DNA from: Siphonodentalium dalli
Taxonomy: Eukaryota > Mollusca > Scaphopoda > Gadilida > Siphonodentaliidae
Direction of reading: 5' to 3'
NCBI GenBank assembly: GCA_032622095.1
Contig: CP136069.1
Span: forward strand, 36,120,194 to 36,184,193
DNA length: 64,000 bases
The translations under genes were made by a program, and so were the position numbers. The notes beneath the pieces are model-generated. The model saw nothing but the letters and a program-made list of their open reading frames with translations. It was not told the DNA's origin and made no database searches. Below, one piece after another: positions 50,728 to 62,468 of this stretch (positions are counted from its first letter, which is position 1; the number at the start of each line of letters is the position of its first letter).

Positions 50728-52548
50728 TCATATGACACTTCGGGATACGATATGGGGGCAGTCTGGGGATCCTCGATTTTTGCATTTGATATTGTTAGAA
50801 TATGCGCTTATTATTTTTTCTGTGATGTGTTTTTTGAATACGTGCCTACTTTGATTTTTAGTCATGGTGTTATCTAAATTGTTCCATGAGGTTGGGAATG
50901 CATGAAACGGTAGCTGTCCGGAAAATGTGGTTCTTGGGGTTTTGAGGAATAGTGGGCGCTGTTGTCTAGTATCGGGTCCGGCAATACGTTTAGTGAACAT
51001 TTGCGAGAAAGATTCAGGTAAGCGGTTGTAATACCAATCATGCATAAATAGAGTAGTATGGACTTTGTGAAGGTCGTATACCTTTAAGATTTTCTCTTTT
51101 TTAAATAAAGGTTCGGTATGGCTCCTGTACTTTTTATTGCACACAATTCGTATCGCTCTTTTTTGTAATAAAAAGACTCGTTTTACCTCGGGAACATGAC
51201 CCCATAGTTGGATTCCGTATACCAAGTGACTTTGGATTAAGGCATAATATAACGTTTTAAGGGCACTGCCTGGGAAAAAGTTTTTGACTTTATTTATATG
51301 ATATATGGCGTGCGCTAATTTGGAGCAGACTGATGATATATGTTTTTTAAATGATAGATTTTCATCTATGTGAATGCCTAAAAATTTAGTTGAGGTTTCG
51401 TGCTCACGATTTCCAATGCGTTTCAATTCTGTGTTATTTAAGAGAATTTTCATAGTGTTCCATTTGGTGTCGTTATTTTCCGGGTGCATGAGCATGTAAA
51501 TGCTCTTTTCTGCATTTATAGAAAGCTTGTTGCAGCAACACCAAGTGTAGATATTACGTAGTTCATTGTTCACATAACTTTCAATTTGGGTGCCGTTATC
51601 CCCGCTAGTCATTAAGGTGGTATCATCCGCATAAAACAATATATTCATGGTTGTCGCATTTGGCATATCGTTAGCGTAGATTTTAAAAAAAATGGGGCCG
51701 AGTATGGAGCCTTGAGGGACTCCGCACGTTATGTCCATTAGTTTGGATTTATTTCCCTGAAGTTCAACATATTGTTGCCTGTTGTCTAGATAGCTTTGGA
51801 ACCAAGACAGGGCAGTACCCCTTATCCCGTAATGATCTAATTTTGAAATTAATATATCATGATTTATAGTGTCAAATGCTTTAGAGAGGTCTAGGAATAG
51901 TGCTATTGTTGAATCCCTGGTTGTTTTATCATTGTTATTGGCTATTTGGTCGAGAAGATGTATGATTGGATGGAAAGTAGAGTGGTTAGGACGGAAGCCG
52001 TATTGGTGCTTGTACAATATATCGTGCTCGGTTAAAAAATCTACTAGGCGTTTTTGCATTATTCGTTCTAATAACTTGGAAAAAGTAGGTAGAATGCTGA
52101 TTGGTCTATAGTCGGAAATTTCGTGTGCATTGTTATTTTTCGGGATTGGAACAACCTTTGCTATTTTCATTTTCTCTGGGACAATTCCTTGTTCAAAAGA
52201 AAGGTTAAATATATGTTTCAATGCCGGAGCTATGGTTTCAATTGTTTCCTTCATGAGTTTAGTGGTTATCCCTTTAAAGTCCATACTAGATTTAGCTTTC
52301 ATTGATAGGCAGGTTAGAATAATTTCTTGGATTGTGGTTGTGGTAACATCAAAGATGTCAAGGTCTTCTATTCTATTCCGGAGATAATCAGAAAAATCTG
52401 CGTTGTGTTCATTCACTACAAGTTGACTGGTTTTACGCCCAATACTCGAGAAGTACTCATTAAATTTGTCAGCAATAAGGCTGGGACAGGTAATTACAGT
52501 CTCGTTATCGAAAAGGACCTTAGTATGATTAACAGTGCCCCCTCCCAT
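50728..52548 (-). CDS. LINE reverse transcriptase reading frame, copy 1
   Basis: 606 codons of RNA-directed DNA polymerase used in target-primed retrotransposition. Landmarks: Asp-Tyr-Arg-Pro-Ile-Ser at 146-151, Tyr-Gly-Phe-Arg-Pro at 183-187, catalytic Asp220 in Leu-Asp-Leu-Ser-Lys-Ala-Phe-Asp, Gly-Val-Pro-Gln-Gly-Ser-Ile-Leu-Gly-Pro at 276-285 and catalytic Tyr-Ala-Asp-Asp at 306-309. A C-terminal region with a Gln-Leu-Trp-Gly and Gln-Lys-Arg-Ala-Ile-Arg motif follows. No RNase H was recognised. The listed Met is only the first in frame: the same frame stays open upstream into the linker (Tyr-Tyr-Ser-Arg-Ile-Leu-Asp-Glu-Asn-Lys), so this is part of a longer polyprotein separated from the endonuclease by a frameshift near 52,645-52,660. 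Clade within the Jockey/CR1 group uncertain. Confidence 0.9.
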   Translation of the reverse strand: MGGGTVNHTKVLFDNETVITCPSLIADKFNEYFSSIGRKTSQLVVNEHNADFSDYLRNRIEDLDIFDVTTTTIQEIILTCLSMKAKSSMDFKGITTKLMKETIETIAPALKHIFNLSFEQGIVPEKMKIAKVVPIPKNNNAHEISDYRPISILPTFSKLLERIMQKRLVDFLTEHDILYKHQYGFRPNHSTFHPIIHLLDQIANNNDKTTRDSTIALFLDLSKAFDTINHDILISKLDHYGIRGTALSWFQSYLDNRQQYVELQGNKSKLMDITCGVPQGSILGPIFFKIYANDMPNATTMNILFYADDTTLMTSGDNGTQIESYVNNELRNIYTWCCCNKLSINAEKSIYMLMHPENNDTKWNTMKILLNNTELKRIGNREHETSTKFLGIHIDENLSFKKHISSVCSKLAHAIYHINKVKNFFPGSALKTLYYALIQSHLVYGIQLWGHVPEVKRVFLLQKRAIRIVCNKKYRSHTEPLFKKEKILKVYDLHKVHTTLFMHDWYYNRLPESFSQMFTKRIAGPDTRQQRPLFLKTPRTTFSGQLPFHAFPTSWNNLDNTMTKNQSRHVFKKHITEKIISAYSNNIKCKNRGSPDCPHIVSRSVI

Positions 52549-52583
52549 CTTCAGTGCACCCTTCAGTATAGTCCAGGTTTTCT

Positions 52584-53603
52584 TCAGATCGTTCTTGTTT
52601 TCATCAAGAATTCGTGAGTAATATAATTGTTTGCTCTTTCTGAGAAGTTATTATATAATTGGCGATAATTTAAGTATGTATGTGTGGCTCGATCGGATGC
52701 TGATTTGAGTTTCTTGGTATATAATTCTTGCTTTACGATACTTGATTTAATCAAACCTCCTGTCACCCAGGGCTGGCGTTTTATAAATTTCTTGGGTATT
52801 TTGCGATTCTTGGGTGGAAATGCCAATTCGTATGCAGTCTCATAGATTTCGTCTGTCATTCGAGTTGGCTTGGTAATCATGGGCACGAATCCTCTGGTGA
52901 ATATATTGTTAATAAACTCATTTGTTTTGGAATGCGTGTTAAAATTAAGTAAGTCTATATTGAAGTCCCCTGCTATGTATGACGTGTGATCTTTAATTTT
53001 TTCTAAAATACCATCGAATTTCGCCATGAATTTATCTATATCAGCTTTTGGTGCTGTATTAGGCCTGTAAACACAACCGATGATATGGGAGTTATGCTTT
53101 CCTGGGTTTATTTCTATAAATACAGTTTCAATTACATGCGGACTGAATTCAGTGAGATCTGGTCTAATTTTGTATGGAATGTTGTCTTTAACGAATATAC
53201 ATACCCCTCCCCTGCCATCGTCGTCGTCTGACCGACATCTAAATTCCATGGGATGATAACCCGGTATTTGGTAATCGGATGATTGATAAATTTTAAACGT
53301 TTCTGTTAGGGCAATTATGTCAAATTCATCGGTGGATTTCAAGTCGCACAGAACGTTACACAGAGATTCGAAATTTACATTTAAGCTTCTACAATTCAAG
53401 TTAAAAATAGAAATTTTTGTTTTCTTATTCAAGTAGTCATGGGCCTGTGTTGGGGAGAAATAATGACAATTATTATCTGGTAGAATGTTAGGCTCTAAAT
53501 ATGTATCCGCGTTATTTCCTTCTATATCGGCCCATTTCGCGGCGAAATCATAAGCGTCCGAGTCCCTGACCTCATCCAGAGTAACAACATTACTTGCTGA
53601 CAT
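52584..53603 (-). pseudogene. LINE endonuclease reading frame, copy 1, internally deleted
   Basis: 339 codons of an AP-endonuclease-like domain, which nicks the target DNA. Visible: Asn70 in Leu-Asn-Cys-Arg, Glu101 in Leu-Thr-Glu, Tyr-Arg-Pro at 179-181 and Gly-Asp-Phe-Asn at 212-215. After Pro-Thr-Arg-Met-Thr (246-250) the sequence jumps directly to the post-endonuclease linker (Lys-Arg-Gln-Pro-Trp-Val-Thr-Gly-Gly-Leu). The segment that normally carries Ser-Asp-His with the catalytic His is missing, an in-frame loss I estimate at roughly 90-100 residues. The frame then shifts and ends. It cannot be an active endonuclease. The likely start is the Met at 53,603. Confidence 0.85.
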
Positions 53604-55605
53604 TGGATTGGATTGTATGGGTTGTGAAAGTAGTGCCCTTTAGAGAGAAGGAATTGTTCATAGGAATATACACAATATGTACACAATCACCCTGTTCGTA
53701 TGTGCATATATAACAATACGTATTTTTCATTTATCAATAATATGGTGATATATTTGGTGGGCCTGTACGTCATTGTTGTGAGCTCACGGGAGAGGATTCG
53801 CGCATGTTGTCCATTTGGTGACGTTTTTATACTCCCCATCCAGTTATAGAATTTGGTACACATGTCCCATTAACTCTCTTTATACGTAATACCCAATGAT
53901 GAGAAGTTCCCATAGGAAATGTTCGGACAATAGGTCGTTTGTCGAACTTGTTATCTGAATATTTCCCAACCAATAAAAATGAATCTTTATGCTCTTGTAT
54001 TATTTGTTTGTTCTGCCTGTCGTCTGCTTTTATTATCTGAACACCACTCTAAATGAAAAATACAATGTTCCAATGCATATATAGTTTCATGTTTCACATC
54101 ACCCATAAATGGCGCCTTCGGGTGGATCAAAAGCTGTGTTATGTATTTTATTATACTTCCATGGTGTAACCAAGGAAGTATATTGTTTTTCTATTGGGGC
54201 CGTTTTCCGTTTTATTGAAAATACTCAGAAACTAATTGGAGGAGAACCGTGAAATCTCTAGGGAACGTAGGCATCTAAGGGATACTGAAAATGAAGGTAT
54301 CGCGATGTCGCCAGAACGCTTCGCCACGGAATGAAATTAAAAAAAAATATATTTTTCACTATTATTATTATTATTATTTAAATACTCAACACTTTTATAA
54401 ACACTATATTTCGGAAAGTATGAGCAGTAGAAAATTAAAAGTTGGTAAGTATGTTGGGGCAAATGAGTTTTATGCCTTAGTCGCATTGGTTGTACTCAGC
54501 TGTTCTTTTGTATCATTGTAGATAACCGAATTCGGTTTTCGCAGTCCTCTTGGTAGTTGTCAGTTCATTGCGAAAACAAAAACTGGACAGGGTCGGTCAT
54601 ATATTTTTACATTGGGGTAGGGGCAAATTTTTCGAAAAAAAAAAATTCTTAACGAAAGTAGTCAAAACTTGTGTCCGAGTTTTTTTCCTGAGGAGTTACC
54701 GCCCATAAAATGGACACACTATACACCAGGATGAATAAACCAAGTTATTTTATTTTATTATTATTTTTTTTTTAAAGTACAGAGCTCTAAATTTTTTATT
54801 GCATATTCCGAATTGGACGAGAGAATAGCACTCGAATATACTGCTTAAAAATGTTTTTACCCTGGACTTTCCGCGTTACGGGGTACGGAAATATTGCAAC
54901 TATTTTTCCGCCAAATCCAAACCGGCTGGTTAAAGAGCAAGGTAATGTCGTAGCATGTACGTTGACATACTTTATGTACGTCCCAGAAGTTTGACGGCTA
55001 TACTATAAATGTAACATGCCCAACGGAGAATGTGTGTCAGTGTGGGTTGAGACTTTAGGAAAATTCCACGAAAATTGCAAAGGGGGGAAAATTCAAACAT
55101 CGAGATAATTTTTTTTTACGCGTACATCTGACGGCTAGTATTAATGCGCATCCAGAGGGCGATTTTCTAATTTTCAGATGGAACGGTTTACTCGTGACAA
55201 CGCTATATATCATAAAAATGTATACTTATGTAGGATAGGATAGGATATGATATTTTATTTGCAATACACATATCTATTACATAATAGTGGCGAAAATTAT
55301 GGAAAATTATGTCGTATATTGTGGGGGATGGCATAGTCTGGCATGACTGTCTTCCTGCCATCCCCAGTATGGTGAATATAGAAACTAATAACAATAGTAA
55401 GATGGCTTCGGGTGAGCCGTGCACATATTGTGTATATGTAATTTATAAGTTTAGGGCTTAGTTAAAGAGTGTGTGAAATTGGATACTACCCGAGGGCTGT
55501 TCAATATCATGTGTATGGTTCAAATTCAGATGAGGTGGTAGTATTTTTGGCGGATGAGGATACAGGGACTACTGATTCGTTTGGTTGGTGTTGACGTTGA
55601 AACCG

Positions 55606-57426
55606 TCATATGACACTTCGGGATACGATATGGGGGCAGTCTGGGGATCCTCGATTTTTGCATTTGATATTGTTAGAATATGCGCTTATTATTTTTTCTG
55701 TGATGTGTTTTTTGAATACGTGCCTACTTTGATTTTTAGTCATGGTGTTATCTAAATTGTTCCATGAGGTTGGGAATGCATGAAACGGTAGCTGTCCGGA
55801 AAATGTGGTTCTTGGGGTTTTGAGGAATAGTGGGCGCTGTTGTCTAGTATCGGGTCCGGCAATACGTTTAGTGAACATTTGCGAGAAAGATTCAGGTAAG
55901 CGGTTGTAATACCAATCATGCATAAATAGAGTAGTATGGACTTTGTGAAGGTCGTATACCTTTAAGATTTTCTCTTTTTTAAATAAAGGTTCGGTATGGC
56001 TCCTGTACTTTTTATTGCACACAATTCGTATCGCTCTTTTTTGTAATAAAAAGACTCGTTTTACCTCGGGAACATGACCCCATAGTTGGATTCCGTATAC
56101 CAAGTGACTTTGGATTAAGGCATAATATAACGTTTTAAGGGCACTGCCTGGGAAAAAGTTTTTGACTTTATTTATATGATATATGGCGTGCGCTAATTTG
56201 GAGCAGACTGATGATATATGTTTTTTAAATGATAGATTTTCATCTATGTGAATGCCTAAAAATTTAGTTGAGGTTTCGTGCTCACGATTTCCAATGCGTT
56301 TCAATTCTGTGTTATTTAAGAGAATTTTCATAGTGTTCCATTTGGTGTCGTTATTTTCCGGGTGCATGAGCATGTAAATGCTCTTTTCTGCATTTATAGA
56401 AAGCTTGTTGCAGCAACACCAAGTGTAGATATTACGTAGTTCATTGTTCACATAACTTTCAATTTGGGTGCCGTTATCCCCGCTAGTCATTAAGGTGGTA
56501 TCATCCGCATAAAACAATATATTCATGGTTGTCGCATTTGGCATATCGTTAGCGTAGATTTTAAAAAAAATGGGGCCGAGTATGGAGCCTTGAGGGACTC
56601 CGCACGTTATGTCCATTAGTTTGGATTTATTTCCCTGAAGTTCAACATATTGTTGCCTGTTGTCTAGATAGCTTTGGAACCAAGACAGGGCAGTACCCCT
56701 TATCCCGTAATGATCTAATTTTGAAATTAATATATCATGATTTATAGTGTCAAATGCTTTAGAGAGGTCTAGGAATAGTGCTATTGTTGAATCCCTGGTT
56801 GTTTTATCATTGTTATTGGCTATTTGGTCGAGAAGATGTATGATTGGATGGAAAGTAGAGTGGTTAGGACGGAAGCCGTATTGGTGCTTGTACAATATAT
56901 CGTGCTCGGTTAAAAAATCTACTAGGCGTTTTTGCATTATTCGTTCTAATAACTTGGAAAAAGTAGGTAGAATGCTGATTGGTCTATAGTCGGAAATTTC
57001 GTGTGCATTGTTATTTTTCGGGATTGGAACAACCTTTGCTATTTTCATTTTCTCTGGGACAATTCCTTGTTCAAAAGAAAGGTTAAATATATGTTTCAAT
57101 GCCGGAGCTATGGTTTCAATTGTTTCCTTCATGAGTTTAGTGGTTATCCCTTTAAAGTCCATACTAGATTTAGCTTTCATTGATAGGCAGGTTAGAATAA
57201 TTTCTTGGATTGTGGTTGTGGTAACATCAAAGATGTCAAGGTCTTCTATTCTATTCCGGAGATAATCAGAAAAATCTGCGTTGTGTTCATTCACTACAAG
57301 TTGACTGGTTTTACGCCCAATACTCGAGAAGTACTCATTAAATTTGTCAGCAATAAGGCTGGGACAGGTAATTACAGTCTCGTTATCGAAAAGGACCTTA
57401 GTATGATTAACAGTGCCCCCTCCCAT
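55606..57426 (-). CDS. LINE reverse transcriptase reading frame, copy 2
   Basis: Identical in translation to 50,728-52,548, including the Tyr-Ala-Asp-Asp catalytic box at residues 306-309. The reading frame is intact but expressed, if at all, only as part of a broken element. Confidence 0.9.
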   Translation of the reverse strand: MGGGTVNHTKVLFDNETVITCPSLIADKFNEYFSSIGRKTSQLVVNEHNADFSDYLRNRIEDLDIFDVTTTTIQEIILTCLSMKAKSSMDFKGITTKLMKETIETIAPALKHIFNLSFEQGIVPEKMKIAKVVPIPKNNNAHEISDYRPISILPTFSKLLERIMQKRLVDFLTEHDILYKHQYGFRPNHSTFHPIIHLLDQIANNNDKTTRDSTIALFLDLSKAFDTINHDILISKLDHYGIRGTALSWFQSYLDNRQQYVELQGNKSKLMDITCGVPQGSILGPIFFKIYANDMPNATTMNILFYADDTTLMTSGDNGTQIESYVNNELRNIYTWCCCNKLSINAEKSIYMLMHPENNDTKWNTMKILLNNTELKRIGNREHETSTKFLGIHIDENLSFKKHISSVCSKLAHAIYHINKVKNFFPGSALKTLYYALIQSHLVYGIQLWGHVPEVKRVFLLQKRAIRIVCNKKYRSHTEPLFKKEKILKVYDLHKVHTTLFMHDWYYNRLPESFSQMFTKRIAGPDTRQQRPLFLKTPRTTFSGQLPFHAFPTSWNNLDNTMTKNQSRHVFKKHITEKIISAYSNNIKCKNRGSPDCPHIVSRSVI

Positions 57427-57461
57427 CTTCAGTGCACCCTTCAGTATAGTCCAGGTTTTCT

Positions 57462-58481
57462 TCAGATCGTTCTTGTTTTCATCAAGAATTCGTGAGTAAT
57501 ATAATTGTTTGCTCTTTCTGAGAAGTTATTATATAATTGGCGATAATTTAAGTATGTATGTGTGGCTCGATCGGATGCTGATTTGAGTTTCTTGGTATAT
57601 AATTCTTGCTTTACGATACTTGATTTAATCAAACCTCCTGTCACCCAGGGCTGGCGTTTTATAAATTTCTTGGGTATTTTGCGATTCTTGGGTGGAAATG
57701 CCAATTCGTATGCAGTCTCATAGATTTCGTCTGTCATTCGAGTTGGCTTGGTAATCATGGGCACGAATCCTCTGGTGAATATATTGTTAATAAACTCATT
57801 TGTTTTGGAATGCGTGTTAAAATTAAGTAAGTCTATATTGAAGTCCCCTGCTATGTATGACGTGTGATCTTTAATTTTTTCTAAAATACCATCGAATTTC
57901 GCCATGAATTTATCTATATCAGCTTTTGGTGCTGTATTAGGCCTGTAAACACAACCGATGATATGGGAGTTATGCTTTCCTGGGTTTATTTCTATAAATA
58001 CAGTTTCAATTACATGCGGACTGAATTCAGTGAGATCTGGTCTAATTTTGTATGGAATGTTGTCTTTAACGAATATACATACCCCTCCCCTGCCATCGTC
58101 GTCGTCTGACCGACATCTAAATTCCATGGGATGATAACCCGGTATTTGGTAATCGGATGATTGATAAATTTTAAACGTTTCTGTTAGGGCAATTATGTCA
58201 AATTCATCGGTGGATTTCAAGTCGCACAGAACGTTACACAGAGATTCGAAATTTACATTTAAGCTTCTACAATTCAAGTTAAAAATAGAAATTTTTGTTT
58301 TCTTATTCAAGTAGTCATGGGCCTGTGTTGGGGAGAAATAATGACAATTATTATCTGGTAGAATGTTAGGCTCTAAATATGTATCCGCGTTATTTCCTTC
58401 TATATCGGCCCATTTCGCGGCGAAATCATAAGCGTCCGAGTCCCTGACCTCATCCAGAGTAACAACATTACTTGCTGACAT
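57462..58481 (-). pseudogene. LINE endonuclease reading frame, copy 2, internally deleted
   Basis: Identical in translation to 52,584-53,603, with the same missing Ser-Asp-His block after residue 250 and the same downstream frameshift (about 57,521-57,540). Confidence 0.85.
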
Positions 58482-58690
58482 TGGATTGGATTGTATGGGT
58501 TGTGAAAGTAGTGCCCTTTAGAGAGAAGGAATTGTTCATAGGAATATACACAATATGTACACAATCACCCTGTTCGTATGTGCATATATAACAATACGTA
58601 TTTTTCATTTATCAATAATATGGTGATATATTTGGTGGGCCTGTACGTCATTGTTGTGAGCTCACGGGAGAGGATTCGCGCATGTTGTCC

Positions 58691-61259
58691 AAAGTAAGTA
58701 ACAATGCATATATATACCAGATAGCTAATATACGTTTACATGTGCGAAAAACAGTTAAAAGGTTATATACATTGTACCCAGTGGTGTGTGCAACATCATG
58801 CAGTTATCTGCGAAATGTCACACCCACCGCCAGATACCCTACATGTAGTCTTTTAAGGGTTCAGCTGTGTCAATGGTGACATTTTGAGTCCAAGGGTGCG
58901 ATGGTAGTCAAATATTTATAGTCGTCGCCATAATAATAATGGATAAAGAGAGACTTTTCTAGTTTCACATTCTTAGTCCACTTGTTTGGGTCAGGGCATA
59001 TTAATTAATGTTTCAGTAAATTAATCAAATGGGGTAATTTTCTTGTGCGCGTGTACCCAATATATATAATTTGTGGAACCCTAAAGAGGGGTATAACATA
59101 TTTCTCTACCATACACACGAAACTAGCCCGTGAGCTCGTATTGTGAGATAAAGTAGTTGCTATATTAGGAACAAATATAAACCTTAATTAATAATTAATA
59201 TTTGAGCAGAGGGTACGATGTAAGAGCTATCGGAAATAAAGATATAAATTTTTGTTTTTTAAATGTTGGCAGTATAGCATACACAAACCAAATGAAACTC
59301 ATTTATACATGACAGCATAGTTAGTAAAATCATATATAGACCAACTATCGATGAGACACCAAGTAACAATGAGACAGTTCATTTCGGTTATAACCGTACA
59401 ATAACATGCCCAGTTGATTATTGCGTCACGGAATAAAAAATCATCCAGCACGTGAATTTGTGTAAATAGGTCACACCTGGGGACACGAGGAAAGCGATGT
59501 GAGCGCCGCAACGTTCTGCTTCTGTTGTTTCTGATGCATTGACCGATATTTCGCATATTAAGATGCTTTTATAGAATGTTTCGTTGATGTACAGAACAAG
59601 GACGAGTTAAATGTTTTATCTTGTTTACATTCTCTATATTTGATCATATTTCTAAATGAGGATGAAGCTGAAATGATGTGGAAATCGTATGTGAATAGAT
59701 ACATTGGACGTCATCAGGTCATCGCCTAGTCAGCCAAGTAAATTAGTTTGTCCGTTTCGATTATATTTATCGAGTAATGTTCTGTAACCGAAGAATGGAG
59801 ACTATAGTTCTTTGATTATGAATATGAGGTCGAGGCATTAAATTTTGGCACAACGTCTACCTGTTAATTCGGGTAAGTCATAATAAATGAGTTAGTTTTG
59901 GTATATGGCCAAGCTACCATATAAATATTGAACAACCAATGCAGGACTGCAGAGTGGGAGAGATTATTCTACTGTAAGTTAGATTGTAATTGTTTCTACA
60001 TTGTTAGTTGGTTTATTAAGGGTGGTCATGCGGTCAACATCTTAAATGGGGATTCCCATGCAAATCTCCATAGCTTTTGCCATACATGAACTTGATGAAG
60101 CAGTTGTCTGGGCACTAACACAGACATGTCATAAAACAGACGTAACATTTAACTGACTGCTGTGTTTCCTGAATTACCAATTATTTATATAATTAAATGA
60201 GATTTTTTTGGGGGGAATTCCAACACTTGGCCTAGTTTAAAAAAATTAATATTAAATTCAAAAAAAATAATATTTTTAATAGAATATATTCCAATCTGAC
60301 ATATGTATTGTTTTCAATACCAAACAAAGGTCACACCCAGACATATATGCAACTCTAACTCTGGCTATGGAGACCCATATGCAAATGCCCATTCGCAACT
60401 GTTCACCTGACCGCCTCCCTAATTTGGGTTTATCATCATTTCAGCATCTCGGCAATATACCCACCGACATTGTCAGTTTTAAGGAGTCGAGGAAAGACCA
60501 CGCACTTGGTCATGACATTAGTATCATCTTGTAGGGACTTATTAATTAAAGAGTTACTTCTGTAATTTCTGAAGATATAAGACTGTTTGATATTCAGGTT
60601 CTTATGTATTTAAGTGCATTTTCAAGCATGCATAATTACAGATTAGTATACCATAATACTATGAGTAATTCCTATCCTCTGCAGTCTTGCTTGGAGATCA
60701 CAAATGTGTGGATGTTATAATAAATTATCAATGGATATTATTAAACAAGTTAGAACAATATATATTACAAATTAAGTCTATCACTAGCCGATTTTTTAGC
60801 CCCAAATCCAAACGGGCTAATGTAGGAGCGAGATTCACGCAGGAGCATGTAAGCCGGTATACTGTAGGTATGCCTACAAAATTTGACCGCTCTACTATAA
60901 ATGCAACCTGCTCAAGGAAGTGTTTGTGTCGGGTGGGTTCAGATTTGACAAATTCCACCGAAGATCACATGGGGAAAATTACTCCGAAAATCGGATATTG
61001 AGATAAAAACTTTTCGACGAGTGGATGTGATAAGTAGTATCTAAACGCAAGATTAGTACGCTTTTTTAAAGATTTAGATTGGACGGTTTAACCCTGGTAG
61101 CGTATAACGTTGTAACGGGTGATATATACTATTCAAATTCAAACCCTCTCTTCATGACGCCAATTCAAACGGACTTGTCAAGAAGCAAGGCAAATGAATG
61201 AACATGCTCACCGATATACTATATACTGTAGGTATGTCCGCTGTACTATAAAAGTAACC
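58691..61259. other. remainder of the large insertion in lectin intron 3
   Basis: Absent from copy A. 60,790-61,110 is related to 49,940-50,320. The rest is AT-rich with no gene recognised. Confidence 0.5.
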
Positions 61260-61670
61260 TATTGTCACGATTTGACCTGTCCAAAACACTCCCCGGACAA
61301 AAGTTTCTCTAGTTATCAAATTTCGTCGAAATCCGTTCGTTTTAACCGATTTGAACTTGAACTAACCATTTCGAAGGTCAATGTCAGGTCGGGGTCACGA
61401 TTTGACCCACCTAAACAACTACTCTGACAAAAGTACCCCTAGGTGTCAAATTTCGTTGAAATCGGTCTGTTTTAGCCGATTTTACATAGGATTGAGCTTT
61501 TTGAAGGTCAAGGTCAGGTCGGGGGTCACGATTTGACACGTCCAAAACACTCCCTGGACAAAAGTACCCATATTTATCAAATTTTGTCAAAATCCGTCCA
61601 GCAGTTTTCCCGGTCATAGCTAACAGACAAACAAACAGACAGACAGAAGTGCCAACATATATATTGAATT
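61260..61670 (-). mobile_element. Helitron-like repeat fragment (family of 32,583-33,323)
   Basis: Inverted relative to 32,583-33,323. It contains three ~130-bp blocks with gtcaggtcgggg-tcacgatttga and caaattt-gtc-aaatccgt, then cggtcatagctaacagacaaac. The CTAG end is not found, so it is truncated. The open frame across it on the minus strand is shared with the 32.9-33.2 kb copy and reflects the repeat, not a gene. Confidence 0.65.
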
Positions 61671-62468
61671 CAGAAATGTCAATGTAAGTGCGCCATCGGA
61701 TCATAAGGCACCAATATGCATTCGCATGAAGAGGAACACACATATACGCATACCACTCACATGGGATGGGATGGGATACCATGGAAGTATATCTGATTCC
61801 ATGGAATCTGACCTCTAGTTGTATGTGTTGTGCTAAATTCAGCAGCAATCAAGAGAACACAAATACGGATATATATCATCCAATTTACTAAGCATGTCCA
61901 AATGAACACTTTTTTCACGACACGAACATGCGAAGTGGCAACATTCGGATGAATTCACATTGCCGCGCAATTTCAGGTTTTTGTGCATTCAAAATAAATT
62001 TAAATACTACGTGTTTGGGGTTATTGAACTAACGACAATTGTGTTTCTTAAACCGTACCAGTAAGTGGATAGGATAATCATATCTGTTCTCATATTTGAT
62101 CTGTTAACTTATCATAAAGGGACATTGAACAATCCAGCAGTTTGTGTTGGTGGGCCACAGTTATGTATATATAAGGTCGTACCCAAGGAACACCGACGAT
62201 ATTGTATAAATGCAATATGTTCGAATATTTCTAACAGAACGAAATAGTTATAGAGGTATATGGAAATAACTTGTCTTGTCGTTGACCACGCATATGTAGT
62301 TTCCAGCGAGATGCCAATAGTTCACTCATAGTTCATATAGTTCTCTATACCCACCCACTGTGCACTACACCTGTGTAGCCATATACACGCCATGTTGTGT
62401 TTATTGTATAAAAGATGGGAGAGTCCATTTAGAAAGAAATGATTATTGCTTATTGTTTCTGTCCACAG

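Larger units (their letters stand above)
48935..53812. repeat. 4,878-bp tandem unit, copy 1
   Basis: Begins atttggtgacg inside host lectin intron and runs through the LINE to the phrase gcatgttgtcc. The next copy begins at once at 53,813. All reading frames in the two copies are identical and I saw no base difference. The junction shows only one base (a) of possible microhomology. Confidence 0.95.
50350..53812 (-). mobile_element. LINE (non-LTR retrotransposon), copy 1, inactive
   Basis: Minus-strand element with endonuclease then reverse transcriptase reading frames. The 3' end at about 50,353 shows AATAAA followed by (ATCCT)3, a short-repeat tail typical of CR1/L2/Jockey-group LINEs that lack poly(A). 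The 5' limit is not defined and may lie beyond 53,640. The endonuclease lacks a catalytic block and a frameshift separates the two frames. Confidence 0.85.
53813..58690. repeat. 4,878-bp tandem unit, copy 2
   Basis: Repeats 48,935-53,812 at a constant offset of 4,878, including the 0.33 kb of lectin intron at its start. After it the sequence continues aaagtaagtaac, which is the true right neighbour of the LINE unit. Confidence 0.95.
55228..58690 (-). mobile_element. LINE (non-LTR retrotransposon), copy 2, inactive
   Basis: Same element as 50,350-53,812, with the same endonuclease deletion and frameshift, so it arose by DNA duplication and not by a second retrotransposition. Confidence 0.85.
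41990..62468 (+). other. lectin gene intron 3 (20.5 kb)
   Basis: GT-AG intron splitting the lectin domain. The equivalent intron in copy A is 4.6 kb, so about 16 kb here is insertion: Helitron-like element, SINE, tandemly duplicated LINE unit and other repeats. An 84-codon open stretch at 48,038-48,292 is the intact version of a sequence that carries a stop and a frameshift at about 6,050-6,215. It shows no obvious constraint. Confidence 0.75.

Noticed and set aside
49274-61791. Single 12.5-kb transposon with 14-bp inverted ends (tatacttccatggt)
   Set aside because: Similarity of the two ends stops after 14 bp, no target duplication is evident, and the left end is itself a small palindrome. 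A composite of several insertions fits better.
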